DNA of 64,000 nt, taken from assembly GCA_014084085.1 (NCBI GenBank), contig NPFB01000018.1, forward strand, positions 59,797 to 123,796. The letters are read 5' to 3'. This document shows, one piece after another, positions 37,611 to 48,200 of this stretch. Each line of letters opens with the position of its first letter. Position 1 is the stretch's first letter. The notes beneath the pieces are model-generated. The model ran no database searches. It was not told the DNA's origin and was given only the letters and a program-made list of their open reading frames with translations. The translations under genes and the position numbers were made by a program. Source of the stretch: Hondaea fermentalgiana (lineage: Eukaryota; Sar; Bigyra; Thraustochytrida; Thraustochytriidae).

Positions 37611-38573
37611 ATGTCGCAAGGATGGCACGAGTACGCGCTTCACGTGCTAGCGGCCTTTGGCGCGCTGTACCTGGGCAAGCTGGGCGTGGGCCTTTTGTTC
37701 TCGGCGGCAAAGAAGCTGGTGCAGGGCGGTGGCGTGAATCCCACCAAGTACGGCAAGTGGTGCGTGGTGACGGGCGCAACCGATGGCATCGGCAAGGCCT
37801 TTTGCTTTGAAATGGCCAAGAAGGGCATGAACGTTCTGCTCATCAGCCGTACCGAGAGCAAGCTTGTGGACTGCAGCAAGGAGATCGAGGCCAAGTACCC
37901 TTCTGTCAAGACAAAGTACCTCGCCATCGACTACAGCAACTTTGACAAGGCTAGCCAGGACAAGGTGGCCGAAGCCTTTTCCGCCCTCGATGGAGGTCTC
38001 GGCGTTTTGGTCAACAATGTCGGCATGTCGTACCCTTTTCCACTCTACTTTCACGAGCTCTCTGACGAGGACGTGCGCGGGCTGCTGGAGCTCAACGTGA
38101 CCTCCACCACGATCATGACCCGCCTTGCTCTGCCCGTCATGTTGGCACAAAAGAAGGGCGCCATTCTTAACATTGGCTCCGCCGCTGGTCTGCACCCTAA
38201 CCCTCTTCTGGCGCTCTACAGTGCAACAAAAGCCTTTGTTGAGTACTTTTCCTACTCGCTCAACACCGAGTACGCTTCCAAGGGTATCTTTGTTCAGTGC
38301 CATGCGCCCTTCTTCATTGTGTCCAAGCTTTCCAAGTTCAAGCGCCCCTCCGCTTTCATCCCGACTGCCGAGGACTACGCCCGCAAGGCCCTCACCAAGC
38401 TTGGTGGCGAACCTGTTGTCTCACCGCATGCGCCTCACCAGGTCGCTTCGTACCTCATGGATTGCATTCCAGAGTCTCTCATCCAGTCGGTTTCGCTCAA
38501 GTACCATCTTGGCATTCGCGCCAAGGGTCTTCGCAAGCGTGCTCGCGAGGAGGAGTCCAAGAAGTCAAAGTGA
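37611..38573 (+). CDS. Very-long-chain 3-oxoacyl-CoA reductase (KCR/HSD17B12-like SDR)
   Basis: The product is 320 residues from the ATG at 37611; an in-frame GTG lies 30 bases upstream. An N-terminal hydrophobic anchor (about 9-33) precedes a classical short-chain dehydrogenase: TGATDGIGKA (NADPH loop, about 55-64), NNVGMSYPFP, NIGSAAG with Ser190, and Tyr203-x3-Lys207 in LYSATKAFVEYF. The NNVGMSYP motif and the C-terminal di-lysine ending (KKSK) match the ER-resident 3-ketoacyl-CoA reductase of the fatty-acid elongation complex, which reduces 3-oxoacyl-CoA after each condensation. The related 17-beta-hydroxysteroid dehydrogenase activity is possible. Codons are strongly biased to C/G endings, as in highly expressed genes. 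Confidence 0.92.
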   Translation: MSQGWHEYALHVLAAFGALYLGKLGVGLLFSAAKKLVQGGGVNPTKYGKWCVVTGATDGIGKAFCFEMAKKGMNVLLISRTESKLVDCSKEIEAKYPSVKTKYLAIDYSNFDKASQDKVAEAFSALDGGLGVLVNNVGMSYPFPLYFHELSDEDVRGLLELNVTSTTIMTRLALPVMLAQKKGAILNIGSAAGLHPNPLLALYSATKAFVEYFSYSLNTEYASKGIFVQCHAPFFIVSKLSKFKRPSAFIPTAEDYARKALTKLGGEPVVSPHAPHQVASYLMDCIPESLIQSVSLKYHLGIRAKGLRKRAREEESKKSK

Positions 38574-39124
38574 ACCGCACGCCCTACCGACGACGACATT
38601 AGCACTGTTGCATCCTGTCCCGAGCAAAGTCCTCTACTTTCAGTGTGACACTCTTTCGACACCCAGTTGCGCAAAGAAAGTGCCACAGTACGTATACAAC
38701 ACAGTGTTTTTCTTGAAAGACGTTTATAAACGTAGCATTCTTGGCTTCCTGTTTCCACTCGTATCCTTGACGTCATTTTCTTGCAACACGTGTTTGTTCG
38801 CTTTCGAGATCCTCCTGATGAACAAATAACGTGCCTCCTTGCGTGCCGTGGATGAAACAAACATTATGTCCCTCTCGTCGTCCCCAAATGCCGACTTAAA
38901 TCTTTCTTTTTGGTCCAGCAGCTCAGGCTTGAACAATGGAGAGCTAGCTCATCGACGTCTGCAACCGCTGATGATCATTGCTGTTGATAGCAATCAAGGT
39001 GCCATACAATTGATTGATGTCAGTCATGAGATAGGCCTAGTGCCTGACATCTTCTGCGCCAAACCACCAACGACAGCGGGCGATCGAAACGAAGCGGACG
39101 TGCGCGCTCGCGGACTGGCGCAAG
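38574..39124. other. Intergenic region KCR/NUP62
   Basis: The 551 bases hold the AT-richer 3' region of KCR and the NUP62 promoter. A 99-codon open frame (38839-39138) has no family features and overlaps the NUP62 start, so it is not called. Confidence 0.5.
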
Positions 39125-40975
39125 ATGTCGGGCTTTAGCTTTGGCGGGAGCGGCGGCGGCGGCGGCGGGAGCAGCAGCGGCGGCTTCAGCTTTGGCGGCG
39201 GCGGCGGTAGCGGAAATGGCGCGTCGAGCGGCGGCGATGCCAAGGCGAACTCGGGGGGCTTCAGCTTTGGCGGGGCGACGAGCGGCGGCAGCAGCGGCGG
39301 CGGCGCAGGGCTCTTCGGAAGCTCGTCGTCATCGACGACGGCTGCAACGCCCGCCAGCGGAGGTCTCTTTGGTAGTAGCAGCTCATCCAGCGGCACTTCG
39401 GGATCGACAGGGGGCCTCTTCGGCAGCTCGACCCCTGCTCCAGCTGCGGATAGCAACAAAGCCGCGACCAGCAGCACTCCGGCGACCTCGACCAGCTTTA
39501 GCTTTGGAGGTGGCAACAGCTCGTCGTCAACAGGCGACGCAGCAAAGCCATCGGGAGGAACCTCGGGGTTCTCTTTTGGCGGAGGCGGCGGCAGCAGCAG
39601 CAGCACTAGTGGCGGCGGCGGCGGCGGATTCTCTTTCGGCGGTAGCAGCGGAGGCGATGCCGCCAAGGCACAGGGAGACTCGAGCGACGCAAACAAGGAG
39701 GCTTCATCATCTTCTGGAGGAGGATTTTCCTTTGGCGGCAACGCCGGCACCTCTTCGAGCACTTCGAGCGGAGGCGGCCTTTTTGGATCAAGTACTCCAG
39801 CAGCAAAGACTGACGACGCCAAGTCTTCCAGCGGTGGAGGTCTCTTTGGATCATCCACACCTGCCGCGAGTGGTAGTGGTGGTGGGCTTTTTGGATCCAC
39901 CTCGAGCTCAAGCACGTCTTCCGATGCGGCAACGAGCTCGACTACGTCGGGATCTGGTTCCGGGGGTGGCGGCTTGTTTGGCGCAAGCTCGAGTGGGGCT
40001 TCAGATGCCTCCAAAGAAGCTGAAAAATCGTCCTCAGGAGGCCTGTTCGGCTCCTCGTCGAGTGGAGCCGCTGGCACAAGCTCGTCATCGACCACAACGG
40101 GCTCGGGTGGCGGCGGCCTCTTTGGTCAGCAGCAAACGAATGACAAACCAGCCGAAAGTTCTGGATTTAGTTTTTCGGGAGCCAACAGCAGCAGCAGCAG
40201 CAGCAACAAAAACGAGTCGTCGACAGCGACCACAACGACTTCCTCCTCCTCTGGTGGTCTCTTTGGTGGCGATGCCAACAAGAACGCGGATGCGAATGCG
40301 AACGCCTTGACTGTGACCGAGTCAAAGCAGGACAACAGCCAAAACGCAGACCTTGCCGGCGCCAAACTTGACCTGAACGGTCTAACAATCGAGCAAATTG
40401 TGACTCGATGGAACTCGACCTTGCAGGCACATGTTGACAGCTTTTCAGAGGCTGCCGACCAGGTGAAGCGTCGCGATGTGCTTCTGCTCGAGAACCAGAA
40501 ACGCATCACGGAGCTTGCCAAGGAAGCTCAGATCCTCAAGTCTTCGCATTCGAATCTCAAGACAGACCTTGATTCGGTCTGCGAGCTTCAGGTCGACCTG
40601 CACGCCTCCCTTGAGCAGCTCGAGCGTGAGCTCGATCATCTCGAGATTGCGTACGCCGATCGCGTCGATGCTAATGTCGACTCAGCGCGCCAGCAGGCCT
40701 ACGAGAAGGCCTTTGGTCTCACGGGTCAGCTCGACAACATGGCTGTGCAAATGAAGGATATTGTAGAGAAGCTAAACAAGTCCCACGACAGCGATGCAGA
40801 GACCGAGTCTCCGGAGGTTTTTGTGATGCAGATTCTCAACAAGCACTACCTTTCCCTCAATTGGCTCGAGAAGACCTCGGCGCAGCTTTCGCGTGAGATC
40901 GCGGCTACTTCGCGCCAAGTCTCGCGTGTGCATGCAAACACCCAGGCTCACGCTGCGTCATTGTTTCCTCGCTAA
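39125..40975 (+). CDS. NUP62: Nucleoporin NSP1/NUP62 homologue
   Basis: The product is 616 residues. Residues 1-410 are a Gly/Ser/Thr-rich disordered domain with many FG repeats in two flavours, FSFGG and GLFGSS, which form the permeability barrier and bind transport receptors. Residues about 417-616 are the conserved NSP1/NUP62 C-terminal coiled coil (LTIEQIVTRWNSTLQAHVDSF, LLLENQKRITELAKEAQILK, LSLNWLEKTSAQLSREI). This coiled coil assembles with NUP54 and NUP58 in the central channel and also with NUP88/NUP82 on the cytoplasmic side. Length and layout match the family. The reverse strand carries a long Pro-rich open frame that is a compositional shadow. Confidence 0.96.
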   Translation: MSGFSFGGSGGGGGGSSSGGFSFGGGGGSGNGASSGGDAKANSGGFSFGGATSGGSSGGGAGLFGSSSSSTTAATPASGGLFGSSSSSSGTSGSTGGLFGSSTPAPAADSNKAATSSTPATSTSFSFGGGNSSSSTGDAAKPSGGTSGFSFGGGGGSSSSTSGGGGGGFSFGGSSGGDAAKAQGDSSDANKEASSSSGGGFSFGGNAGTSSSTSSGGGLFGSSTPAAKTDDAKSSSGGGLFGSSTPAASGSGGGLFGSTSSSSTSSDAATSSTTSGSGSGGGGLFGASSSGASDASKEAEKSSSGGLFGSSSSGAAGTSSSSTTTGSGGGGLFGQQQTNDKPAESSGFSFSGANSSSSSSNKNESSTATTTTSSSSGGLFGGDANKNADANANALTVTESKQDNSQNADLAGAKLDLNGLTIEQIVTRWNSTLQAHVDSFSEAADQVKRRDVLLLENQKRITELAKEAQILKSSHSNLKTDLDSVCELQVDLHASLEQLERELDHLEIAYADRVDANVDSARQQAYEKAFGLTGQLDNMAVQMKDIVEKLNKSHDSDAETESPEVFVMQILNKHYLSLNWLEKTSAQLSREIAATSRQVSRVHANTQAHAASLFPR

Positions 40976-41298
40976 CGCCTTCACCAAAAAGTTGACGAGT
41001 TACTTACCAACCAACCAACCGATCAATCAACCAGCCACCCGACCCATTTCGATGTTTGCCTATCATTACTACCTTTCATTTCTAATAAAAATGCAACGCA
41101 CCATTTGACTTTCCAAAAAGATGCACAGAAGAAGACTCGCGAAGAAGGAATACATTGCCACTCGCCTCATCACCAATAGATGAACAGACAAAGAGGCCAT
41201 ACTTTGCAAGGTCATTCTTTTCCTTTTCCTTTTTTCTTGCTGCCTTTCTCCTCGCACTTTTCCATCCATTTTAGAAACTGATCGTTCTCCGATGATCC
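40976..41298. other. Convergent 3' spacer with AATAAA
   Basis: The 323 bases lie between the NUP62 stop and the stop of the minus-strand MFS gene. An AATAAA at 41084-41089 is about 110 bases after the NUP62 stop. ACCAACCAACC-type short repeats occur near 41006. No gene is seen. Confidence 0.55.
41084..41089 (+). promoter_or_regulatory. Candidate polyadenylation signal AATAAA
   Basis: A perfect AATAAA in T-rich context lies downstream of the NUP62 stop, consistent with 3'-end formation of that transcript. Confidence 0.45.
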
Positions 41299-42768
41299 TC
41301 ACTTTGGCTTGTTTTCGAGCACAGAGCCCAGCAAAAGGAGACCGAAGCATCCCAGGGTGAGGACAGCCGTCAACATCTGAAAAACAATCCAGAGCGGATA
41401 CACAGAGGACAGATGAACGCCAATCCAAACCGCGAGATTGAGCGGAATTCGCATTGTCGCCACCACCGAGGCCATGGCACTCGGATCGATAAGTCGTGCT
41501 CGCAACGTGGAGGCCCACGGCTCAAAGGCTCCACAACACAGCTCAAAAACGCAAAAGGCTCCCAAAAGAAGGTCATGAGGCATACCTGGAAATGCAGAGG
41601 GAAACCAAGAGACGATCATTTCTTCTTTTTTCGAGCTTCTCTCTAGCACAGCGCTTGCAACAAGTAAACTCAGGCCAGAGAAGACGAGCAAGGCGACGCC
41701 AATTGCCACCAGCCCAGTGGTCTCGCGCACCATTTCGAAAACGAGCCCTCCGAGCGAAAGCGCCACCATGAGTGAGGAAAAAAGCAATTCCGTAGGAGGT
41801 CTCGCCGCATCTGCAGCGGTGGCAAGGTGTAGGAATGAGGGCACCCACATGACCACAAACGTGTACATGGCACCCTCGAAGCATGCCTGTATGAGGCAAA
41901 GCATCCAAACAGCCGGGGCAGCAGAAAGGATAGAACCTCCTTGCCCTTGCGCAGATTCATGAGCCGAACCATAGTTTTCAGGCCAGCGTACCGCAACGAT
42001 GACGCCCACGACTGCCGAGAGCGCAAGGGCCAGCTGGAACGGTCCAATCTCGCCAGCGACACCATGTGCGGCCCGGGCGAGAACGCCTGCCAAGACAGCG
42101 GAAAGACCATTAATGATTGAGTTGTATGCGAACATACGTTCAAGTGCCTCTGCCGGTAGGCCGCGCGCGCTGTGCTCTGCAACAACCCAGCTTTCAAAGG
42201 TCGAAAAGAGAAGTGCTGTTGAAATTCCGCCGAGCACTCGGCCTACGAGGAGAACATCCATGCGAGGAACATGTTCAAGGGCTTGAATTGTGATTTCCAG
42301 AGCACAGTACATGAGAATGCCGCGTTTTCGACCGTACAAGTCGACGTAGCCTCCCACAAAAGCGCTCGCAACAGCGGACGTCAAGAAACCTGTGAGAAAC
42401 AGCTTCGAGACATCAAGTCCGTACGAGTCATAAAGCGTATACATGTTTGTTCCCTGGAGCCAATCGGCGAGTCGAACAACGCCATTGACCACCAGGAACT
42501 CGATATGTAGGGCGTCGAGACGTGGCGTTCCTCGCGTGGGCCCGCCGGCGTCAGTGTCTTTGTCAGCGTCGACCTTGACCTCATCTCGATTACTGCTTCT
42601 GCCCGACACCGCACTAACAAGGTTCACTGTTTGCACGCGCCGTAGAGAAGCAGCGGTGGCTACCACCAGGAGGCCACCTAGCCAGCGCCATGCGTGCGCT
42701 TCCTCCATAATGGCGAAGCCTTTTGCGAACTTGGGGTGCCCTTGCGCCTGCGCTTGCATAGGAGTCAT
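41299..42768 (-). CDS. MFSD5: Major facilitator superfamily transporter, MFSD5-like (molybdate-anion transporter family)
   Basis: The product is 489 residues from the ATG at 42768 (MTPMQAQAQ). The frame is open upstream but starts there at TTG and is polar, so it is treated as leader. About twelve hydrophobic helices are visible. Family-specific motifs are ADWLQGTNMYTLYDSYG after helix 1, GGYVDLYGRKRG (the MFS A-motif between helices 2 and 3), VGRVLGGISTALLFSTFESWVVAEH and WPENYG. These match the MFSD5/molybdate-anion transporter (MOT2) group, implicated in high-affinity molybdate uptake in green algae and possibly a nutrient sensor in animals. The N-terminal 100 residues include a hydrophobic stretch (LGGLLVVATAASL) that may be the first helix. 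Substrate specificity is inferred from family only. Confidence 0.87.
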   Translation of the reverse strand: MTPMQAQAQGHPKFAKGFAIMEEAHAWRWLGGLLVVATAASLRRVQTVNLVSAVSGRSSNRDEVKVDADKDTDAGGPTRGTPRLDALHIEFLVVNGVVRLADWLQGTNMYTLYDSYGLDVSKLFLTGFLTSAVASAFVGGYVDLYGRKRGILMYCALEITIQALEHVPRMDVLLVGRVLGGISTALLFSTFESWVVAEHSARGLPAEALERMFAYNSIINGLSAVLAGVLARAAHGVAGEIGPFQLALALSAVVGVIVAVRWPENYGSAHESAQGQGGSILSAAPAVWMLCLIQACFEGAMYTFVVMWVPSFLHLATAADAARPPTELLFSSLMVALSLGGLVFEMVRETTGLVAIGVALLVFSGLSLLVASAVLERSSKKEEMIVSWFPSAFPGMPHDLLLGAFCVFELCCGAFEPWASTLRARLIDPSAMASVVATMRIPLNLAVWIGVHLSSVYPLWIVFQMLTAVLTLGCFGLLLLGSVLENKPK

Positions 42769-43086
42769 TGTGGCTGAAGAAAAAGGAGTCAACGGTCCCA
42801 AAATCCCAAAATCAATCAACTGGAATCGACTGGAATGCGCAATTCTTTTTCTTTCTTTCCTTCTTTTGACCATCAACTTATCGACCGAACAAGAGAAGGC
42901 ATCATGCGAGAACCACCACTTGACCGCGGCGTTGCGCACTTTTTTGTGATGGATGATGAGTTCGGTGTCGTCACTCACAGTCAATTCAAGGCGAGCGCAG
43001 GTGAGCAAGAAATGTGAAGAGTACGGAGGGAATACGTCACAAAAGTTTCGAAGTGCTACATAGATAGATGCAGAGGAGCTAGCTAG
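42769..43086. other. Intergenic region between two minus-strand genes
   Basis: The 318 bases contain the MFSD5-like promoter/leader and the CCR4 3' end. A CTAGCTAGCTAG short palindromic repeat lies at about 43078-43090, next to the CCR4 stop. No gene is seen. Confidence 0.5.
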
Positions 43087-45162
43087 CTAGTAGTGGTACG
43101 AGTTATGCTGCGAGAGCGGATGCAGTCCCGGAGAATTGCTGCGTCCGTCACCCGGATGCATGTGGTGATGGTGGAGATGGTGGTGGCTAGCATGCTGCTG
43201 ATGTTGCTGATGCTGCTGGTATTGCTGCGAGAGCATGGCTGGATTGGGAGAGTGCATTTGTGCCTTGTTCAAAGATCGCATGTGGTAGTGCACCGGGTCG
43301 TACATGGATGAGGCCATGCTGAGCGCAGGAGACAGCGAAGGCGAAGGTGGCGAGGGTGTCACGGGCCGGCTCCGCACGCGGTCCTGCGGTACTAGGTTGA
43401 GCTCCACGCAGAGTGACACATGGTCCGAAGGAAAGCACGTGTTTGGAATGTGCGTGTCCTCCTCGCCACGCAAGGTTTTGCGATCTGGGATCTTGAGAAT
43501 GGAGAGCGGGACCAAGCTACCAGCAGAAACGTAAATGTAATCGAGACAGCCACTAAAGTGCGCCGTGTAGTTGGTCGTTTCTGGGTTCTGGCCCAAGACC
43601 ATCTCGTAAGCGCTGGCGAGGTCAAGGTTGTGGTTGACCTGCGCGAGCCCCGGCAGAATATTCATCGGATCGTTGGCCATGTCGGGATGGTTGGGATCGA
43701 CTGCGTCTTGGCTCAGATACCGCACCACAGAGCTGTCGGGCGTCGAGTTGAGATCGCCGCAGATGATGAGCGAGGTGTGATGCTGCTGCTGGGAAAGCAA
43801 ATGGTTGATCTCCTGCATGAGCGAAACGGTCTGGAAGAACTTGACATCGCTGTACTCTGGGTCCCAAAAGATGTGGGTGGCCACGACGCAAACGCGCTGC
43901 GGTCCGACCTGGCGCGCAGCCTGGCCCTGGGGCGTGTTGGGGTCAAATCCGTCTGGGATGGTCTCGAAAATGGCAATCTGTGCCACGTTATCCCGGCACA
44001 GGCGGCTGAGGATCCGCTTAGTGCGGCTCTGGTTTTCAGACTGAGAGAGCTCTGGGCGGTGGAATCCGCCGGCAGCTGCGTGGCTCATTGCGATGGCATT
44101 GTACTCGACCGCACGCTGGCTGACCAGATGCAAGCGACTCCGCTTGTACAGAATGGCGCAACCGTCGATCTTGCCCTTGCGGCCCATGGCCTCGCGCGTC
44201 TTGGCCTTGATGATACCTTGGTAGCCGTTTTTGGCCAGCTCGGGGACAATGTAGTTATCAAAGTGGTCGAGCTGCATTTCCTGCAGACAAATGACATCGG
44301 CGGCGTGCTGCCGCAGCTCCTGCAAGATGAGTTGCTTGCGGTAGCCCCAGCTCAGCGCCCACATGGGGCAGTATGAATACAGCTGTTTGGTCGCATAGAC
44401 TTCGGCGAGCAGGTTGTATGTCATGACGCGTAGCACCGCGCCGCCGCCCTCCTGCTTGAGATAGTTGACAATGCTCTGGCGCTGCCGCACGGGCTGAGAT
44501 AACAAAAGTTCACGGTCGCAAAGGCGTGGGTTTTCGGTGGGGATGCCAATCACCACTGCAGTCTCCCGCGACTGCGACGTCGACACGCGGCCGTCCTCTG
44601 CGACCAGCGCACGGCACTCGACCCGCAAAAAATGACCCACGTCCTCGCGTCTCGGCATGTACACCTTTTGGGACCCGACATCGATCCACGACTCGTCCTC
44701 CTCGAACTGCCGCACGCGCCATGCCTTTCCCCTGATGAGTGCCCGTTCGCTATCTTCGCTATCCTTGCCGCCGTTGGTGGTCTCTGCGGGCGCTGGCAAG
44801 AGCATGTCCTCCTGCACGGCGGGTCGAGCCCCGCCCTGCGCCTTGACGTCTGCGAGGAGGCACGCACCCGAGCAATACCTCCGACCTGTGAGCAGCGATT
44901 GCATGCGCGCGGTTTCCCGCGGGGTTGGGCACTTTGCGTACTCGCAATTGCGCCTCGTTCGTGACCGCGACCACTTGAACTCGATCCTGCGCGTCGACGG
45001 CGTCAGCACGCCGCCGTCCACGCCTCGCAGCAACGTATGCGCTGCGAGCTGGACATTTTCGATCGGCTGATCCAGCCGCACCGTCAGCCTCTCTGAGGCG
45101 TCGCCCGTCGTCTTGATTGGCGTCGGCGGCGTCGCCCTGCGCAATGGTGATGGCGAGGCCAT
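43087..45162 (-). CDS. CCR4: CCR4-type mRNA deadenylase (CCR4-NOT catalytic subunit), plant-type N-terminus
   Basis: The product is 691 residues. The endonuclease/exonuclease/phosphatase nuclease domain starts near residue 245 (VMTYNLLAEVYATKQLYSYC). Catalytic motifs are CLQEMQLDHFDNY with the metal-binding Glu near 296, KIDGCAILYKRSR, CGDLNSTPDSS near 467 and FPSDHVSLC near 579. It removes poly(A) tails 3'-5' within CCR4-NOT. The N-terminal 240 residues lack the leucine-rich repeats of yeast and animal CCR4. They instead hold a Cys-containing segment (CEYAKCPTP, RRYCSGACL) and a small beta domain (WIDVGSQKVYMPRREDVGHFLRVEC), as in plant CCR4 proteins. The C-terminal 70 residues are Gln/His-rich (QQYQQHQQHQQHASHHHLHHH). 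The ATG at 45162 is first in frame. Confidence 0.93.
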   Translation of the reverse strand: MASPSPLRRATPPTPIKTTGDASERLTVRLDQPIENVQLAAHTLLRGVDGGVLTPSTRRIEFKWSRSRTRRNCEYAKCPTPRETARMQSLLTGRRYCSGACLLADVKAQGGARPAVQEDMLLPAPAETTNGGKDSEDSERALIRGKAWRVRQFEEDESWIDVGSQKVYMPRREDVGHFLRVECRALVAEDGRVSTSQSRETAVVIGIPTENPRLCDRELLLSQPVRQRQSIVNYLKQEGGGAVLRVMTYNLLAEVYATKQLYSYCPMWALSWGYRKQLILQELRQHAADVICLQEMQLDHFDNYIVPELAKNGYQGIIKAKTREAMGRKGKIDGCAILYKRSRLHLVSQRAVEYNAIAMSHAAAGGFHRPELSQSENQSRTKRILSRLCRDNVAQIAIFETIPDGFDPNTPQGQAARQVGPQRVCVVATHIFWDPEYSDVKFFQTVSLMQEINHLLSQQQHHTSLIICGDLNSTPDSSVVRYLSQDAVDPNHPDMANDPMNILPGLAQVNHNLDLASAYEMVLGQNPETTNYTAHFSGCLDYIYVSAGSLVPLSILKIPDRKTLRGEEDTHIPNTCFPSDHVSLCVELNLVPQDRVRSRPVTPSPPSPSLSPALSMASSMYDPVHYHMRSLNKAQMHSPNPAMLSQQYQQHQQHQQHASHHHLHHHHMHPGDGRSNSPGLHPLSQHNSYHY

Positions 45163-45189
45163 CTTTATGGCCTCTCTCTCCGCCTGCCG

Positions 45190-45203
45190 TTGCTGCTGCT
45201 GTG

Positions 45204-45243
<40 letters not shown>

Positions 45244-45244
45244 C
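45190..45244. repeat. (CTG/CAG)n repeat upstream of CCR4
   Basis: About 17 CTG-type units with single-base interruptions (TGG, TTG) lie immediately upstream of the CCR4 start. They are probably in its 5' leader, where they read as CAG. Confidence 0.85.
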
Positions 45245-48200
45245 TACGGCGGCGGGCGAGCTTGCTGCTCTCGTGCTTCAAGCCCAGGTCTAGCTAGATC
45301 CCAGCGGGCTTCAGATCCTGCTATGATCGCTCCTGCTGCTGCTTTCTCCTGCTGCTTTCTCCTGCGTGCGTGCTCGCTTGCGCGCTGCTCGTGCGCAGCG
45401 CGCGCCCTCCGCCGCGGCCTCGCGCGCGCGCGTCCTGCCGCTGGCGCTCTTCGCCGGCGCGCTCCCCTCGCTGGCTCGCCCGATGATGATGATGATCTCT
45501 CGATCAATCCCGCGCTCGACCAACCGACCGCGCCGTCTCCGGCTGGCGGGCCGGCCGGCCGGCCGCTCGCTCGCTCGCTCGAACGTGCGCCCGCGCAGAG
45601 AGCGGCGGCGGGAGAGCGGGCGCGACTCGCTCGCTCAACGCGCTCGAAAAAAGCTGGGATCCTAAAAGAAAAAAAAAGAAAAGAAAAGAATAGAAAAGAA
45701 AGCAAAAAAGTAAAGAAAAAGAAGAAGAAAAAATGCGCGAAAAAAGAACGGGGGGAAGAACGGTGGCCGCGAGAAAAAATAAAAGCTGAGCCTGAGGAAG
45801 GAGTGTATGCGATGAATTACCCGCTCAAGGCGAAAGAAGTGGAGCAGGCGAGAGCGCTCCTTCGCTTGGTCTCGCCTCGCAGGCATCCCGGCTCGTAAGC
45901 GTTTTCTTGAAAGGAAAGCTCGGGACTTGCGTGGAGGAGGCTCAGGCCGGTGCTGGTCGCAGTCCCACTCCAGCAGCCAGCCAGCTAGCCAGCCACGTGC
46001 TGGTTGCCGGTGCCTCGGAATGGACTTTCCGGGCTCGCGAGCTCGCCGGTGCGGCCAGCCAGCCATGAAACGAAAACGCTGAGGTGTGAGTGACGGTGGC
46101 AAAATGCAGGCGACCTTTGAGCTATAGTCAACTTGAAGTGGAAATTGTAAAAGTCAAGTAAAATGTAAATGGACAACCAGCCGAAATGGACGAAGGCGAA
46201 TGAAAACGCATCATCCTCCCTCTTTCTGGGACGCGACCTGGCCTGGCCTGGTCTGCCTGGTCGCTGTTTTTTTGGCGAAACGTGGTCAAGGCTCGAGACT
46301 TGACTCCGGGCTTCCGTGGAGTCCACAAAGGGGGACCAGCGGCAGCCAGCCATTCGTCCAGGCCTGCGGCCGACTGCGAAAAAGCGTGGACCCGGCTCGT
46401 GCGTCGGCATTTGTCTGCCTGCATTCGCGTCGTTGCTCGCAGTCGCAGTTGCTCGCTAGCCAGCTCGGCTCGATGCAAAAGCAAGGGAAAAGAGTGAAAG
46501 AGTCAGTTGTAGCGTTCACGGGGCACGCCGCGAGAACTCCCGCGTCGCTTTTTGACACAGCGTGGGCGCGTGCGCGTTGTTGTCGCATCCGAAAGCGATG
46601 CAGTCAGTCAGTCGCTATAAAGTTGCATAGTAGCGTGGTTGGCAGTGTTGCTAGCCACAGCCATTCTTGACAGACATTCATTTCTGAGAGCGCCTCAGCC
46701 TCGCTTACGACACAGGAAAAAAAGGCTGAATCTGGGATCCAAGGCAGAGTGGGCCTCCATTTTCGCCGCCATTGCTTGGTCTCTTCGCGTCACTCCGACG
46801 GAGGAGACGCTGCAGTTCCTTCTGTCTGACCATGAATTTTAGTGGTCAAAGGAGGAGAGCTGCGGATACTCTGGCCCGTGGCCGGCTTCTTGAAGCAAGG
46901 GACACTCACGCTGTGTCAGACCGCGGCGCGTCAGATTGCATCCCGTCGCAACAGTGGTACGTCCCCGTCCGTCCACTGCCGCATCTCCATTCTCTACTCC
47001 TCACAGGGCGCTTCCCGCAGTGCAGGCCTCCATTTTGGCTGTGGCGGATTGTTTCCCTTTCCCTCCCATCATCCCTCCCTCGCTCGCATGCTTTGCGGAG
47101 GAGCAGTGGCCGCCGGGAAAAAGAACAGTCCCGTTTTTGTTGTGGCGGCTGCGGCTGTCAAAGAAGTATAGCAGAGATGCCACTTTCGCCGCCACCGGTG
47201 ATTTCTTTCTTTTTTTCTTTCTTTCTTCTGCAGGCAGCGCAGACACAGCGCTCACCACCCAGCTCACAAGTCCCCTCGCGCAGCATCCTCCATCCATCCA
47301 CCCATCCATCCATCCGTCGATCCATCCATGGCAAGACCAGGCTTCTCTCTCTGCCAATCCAAACGAAGCCATGCCCTCCGAACCCGCCCTCGTCGGCGCG
47401 CATTCTCCACTCGCCGTCTCGTCGCAGCGGTCAGCGCCGCGCACGCGGCAGCTCTGGGAGTTCCGCAGAGCGAGCGAGCAGAGCAGCGCAGAGCAGAGCA
47501 GAGGCAGCTGCGGGCTGCGGACTGGCTACGTGGCCGCCTGTCAGCTGCCGCCTGCCCTTACATTAGTGAGATCGACCGATCGATCAGACGGCCGTGTCGG
47601 CCCACAGTGCGCCAGCCCGGCAACCTCGCAGGCGCACTCGCAGCCGGGCAGAGCGGAGTGCGCGAGGCTGAGGCGCCATGATGGGGCGGCCAGGGTCCCG
47701 CGTCACGGCGGCGCGGCGTGACGGCGGCCTCCTGAACGAACGCGCTGCAGGGGCCGCGGGTAGCGGCGGCAGCAGCAGGCACTGCAGGCGGCGGTATCGC
47801 GCTGCCTGCCTGCCTGCCTGCGCGGATATCTGCGCAGGAAGGAAGGGTGGAGCAGGCGGAAAGATAGAGAATCAGGCACGGCGTCACGGCGCAGCGAGAG
47901 GAGAGAGCGGCCAGGAGGACGAAGGGTGGAGCGTATCACGATGGGCCGGAGAAGAAGAAGACAACGTCAGGAGCGCCGGCTCCCTTCCTCGGCTTGGCTT
48001 GGCGTGGCGTGGCGTGGCGTGGCAGGGCGGCGCCGACCGGCCACTGGCCGAGAGGAGCAGAGGGAGGCAGCGGAGGCGGCGGACGTCCGCGTCGTTGGTC
48101 GGGGCGCGGGAGGATGGGAGGAGAGGGAGGGAGGGAGCGGCAGCGAGGCAGCCGGCCCGGCGCGCAGGGGCACGGCCTGGCCCGCTCGTTCTTTCTTTTT

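Noticed and set aside
39037..40095. 352-codon Pro/Leu-rich open frame on the minus strand
   Set aside because: It is antisense to the FG-repeat region of NUP62. GGC/AGC-rich codons read backwards as Pro/Ala/Leu and suppress stops, and there is no domain.
39141..40310. 389-codon Ala/Arg-rich open frame on the plus strand
   Set aside because: It is a frame-shifted shadow of the NUP62 FG-repeat region.
43420..44376. 318-codon plus-strand frame with Val/Leu-rich composition
   Set aside because: It is antisense to the conserved CCR4 nuclease domain.
45113..45898. 261-codon plus-strand frame with Cys run
   Set aside because: The Cys run is the CTG repeat read in another frame. It overlaps the CCR4 N-terminus antisense and then GAAA repeats.
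46772..47721. Overlapping frames of about 260 codons
   Set aside because: Two frames overlap in different phases with Ser/Pro/Arg-rich composition, homopolymer Phe runs and no domain. They are not supportable as genes.
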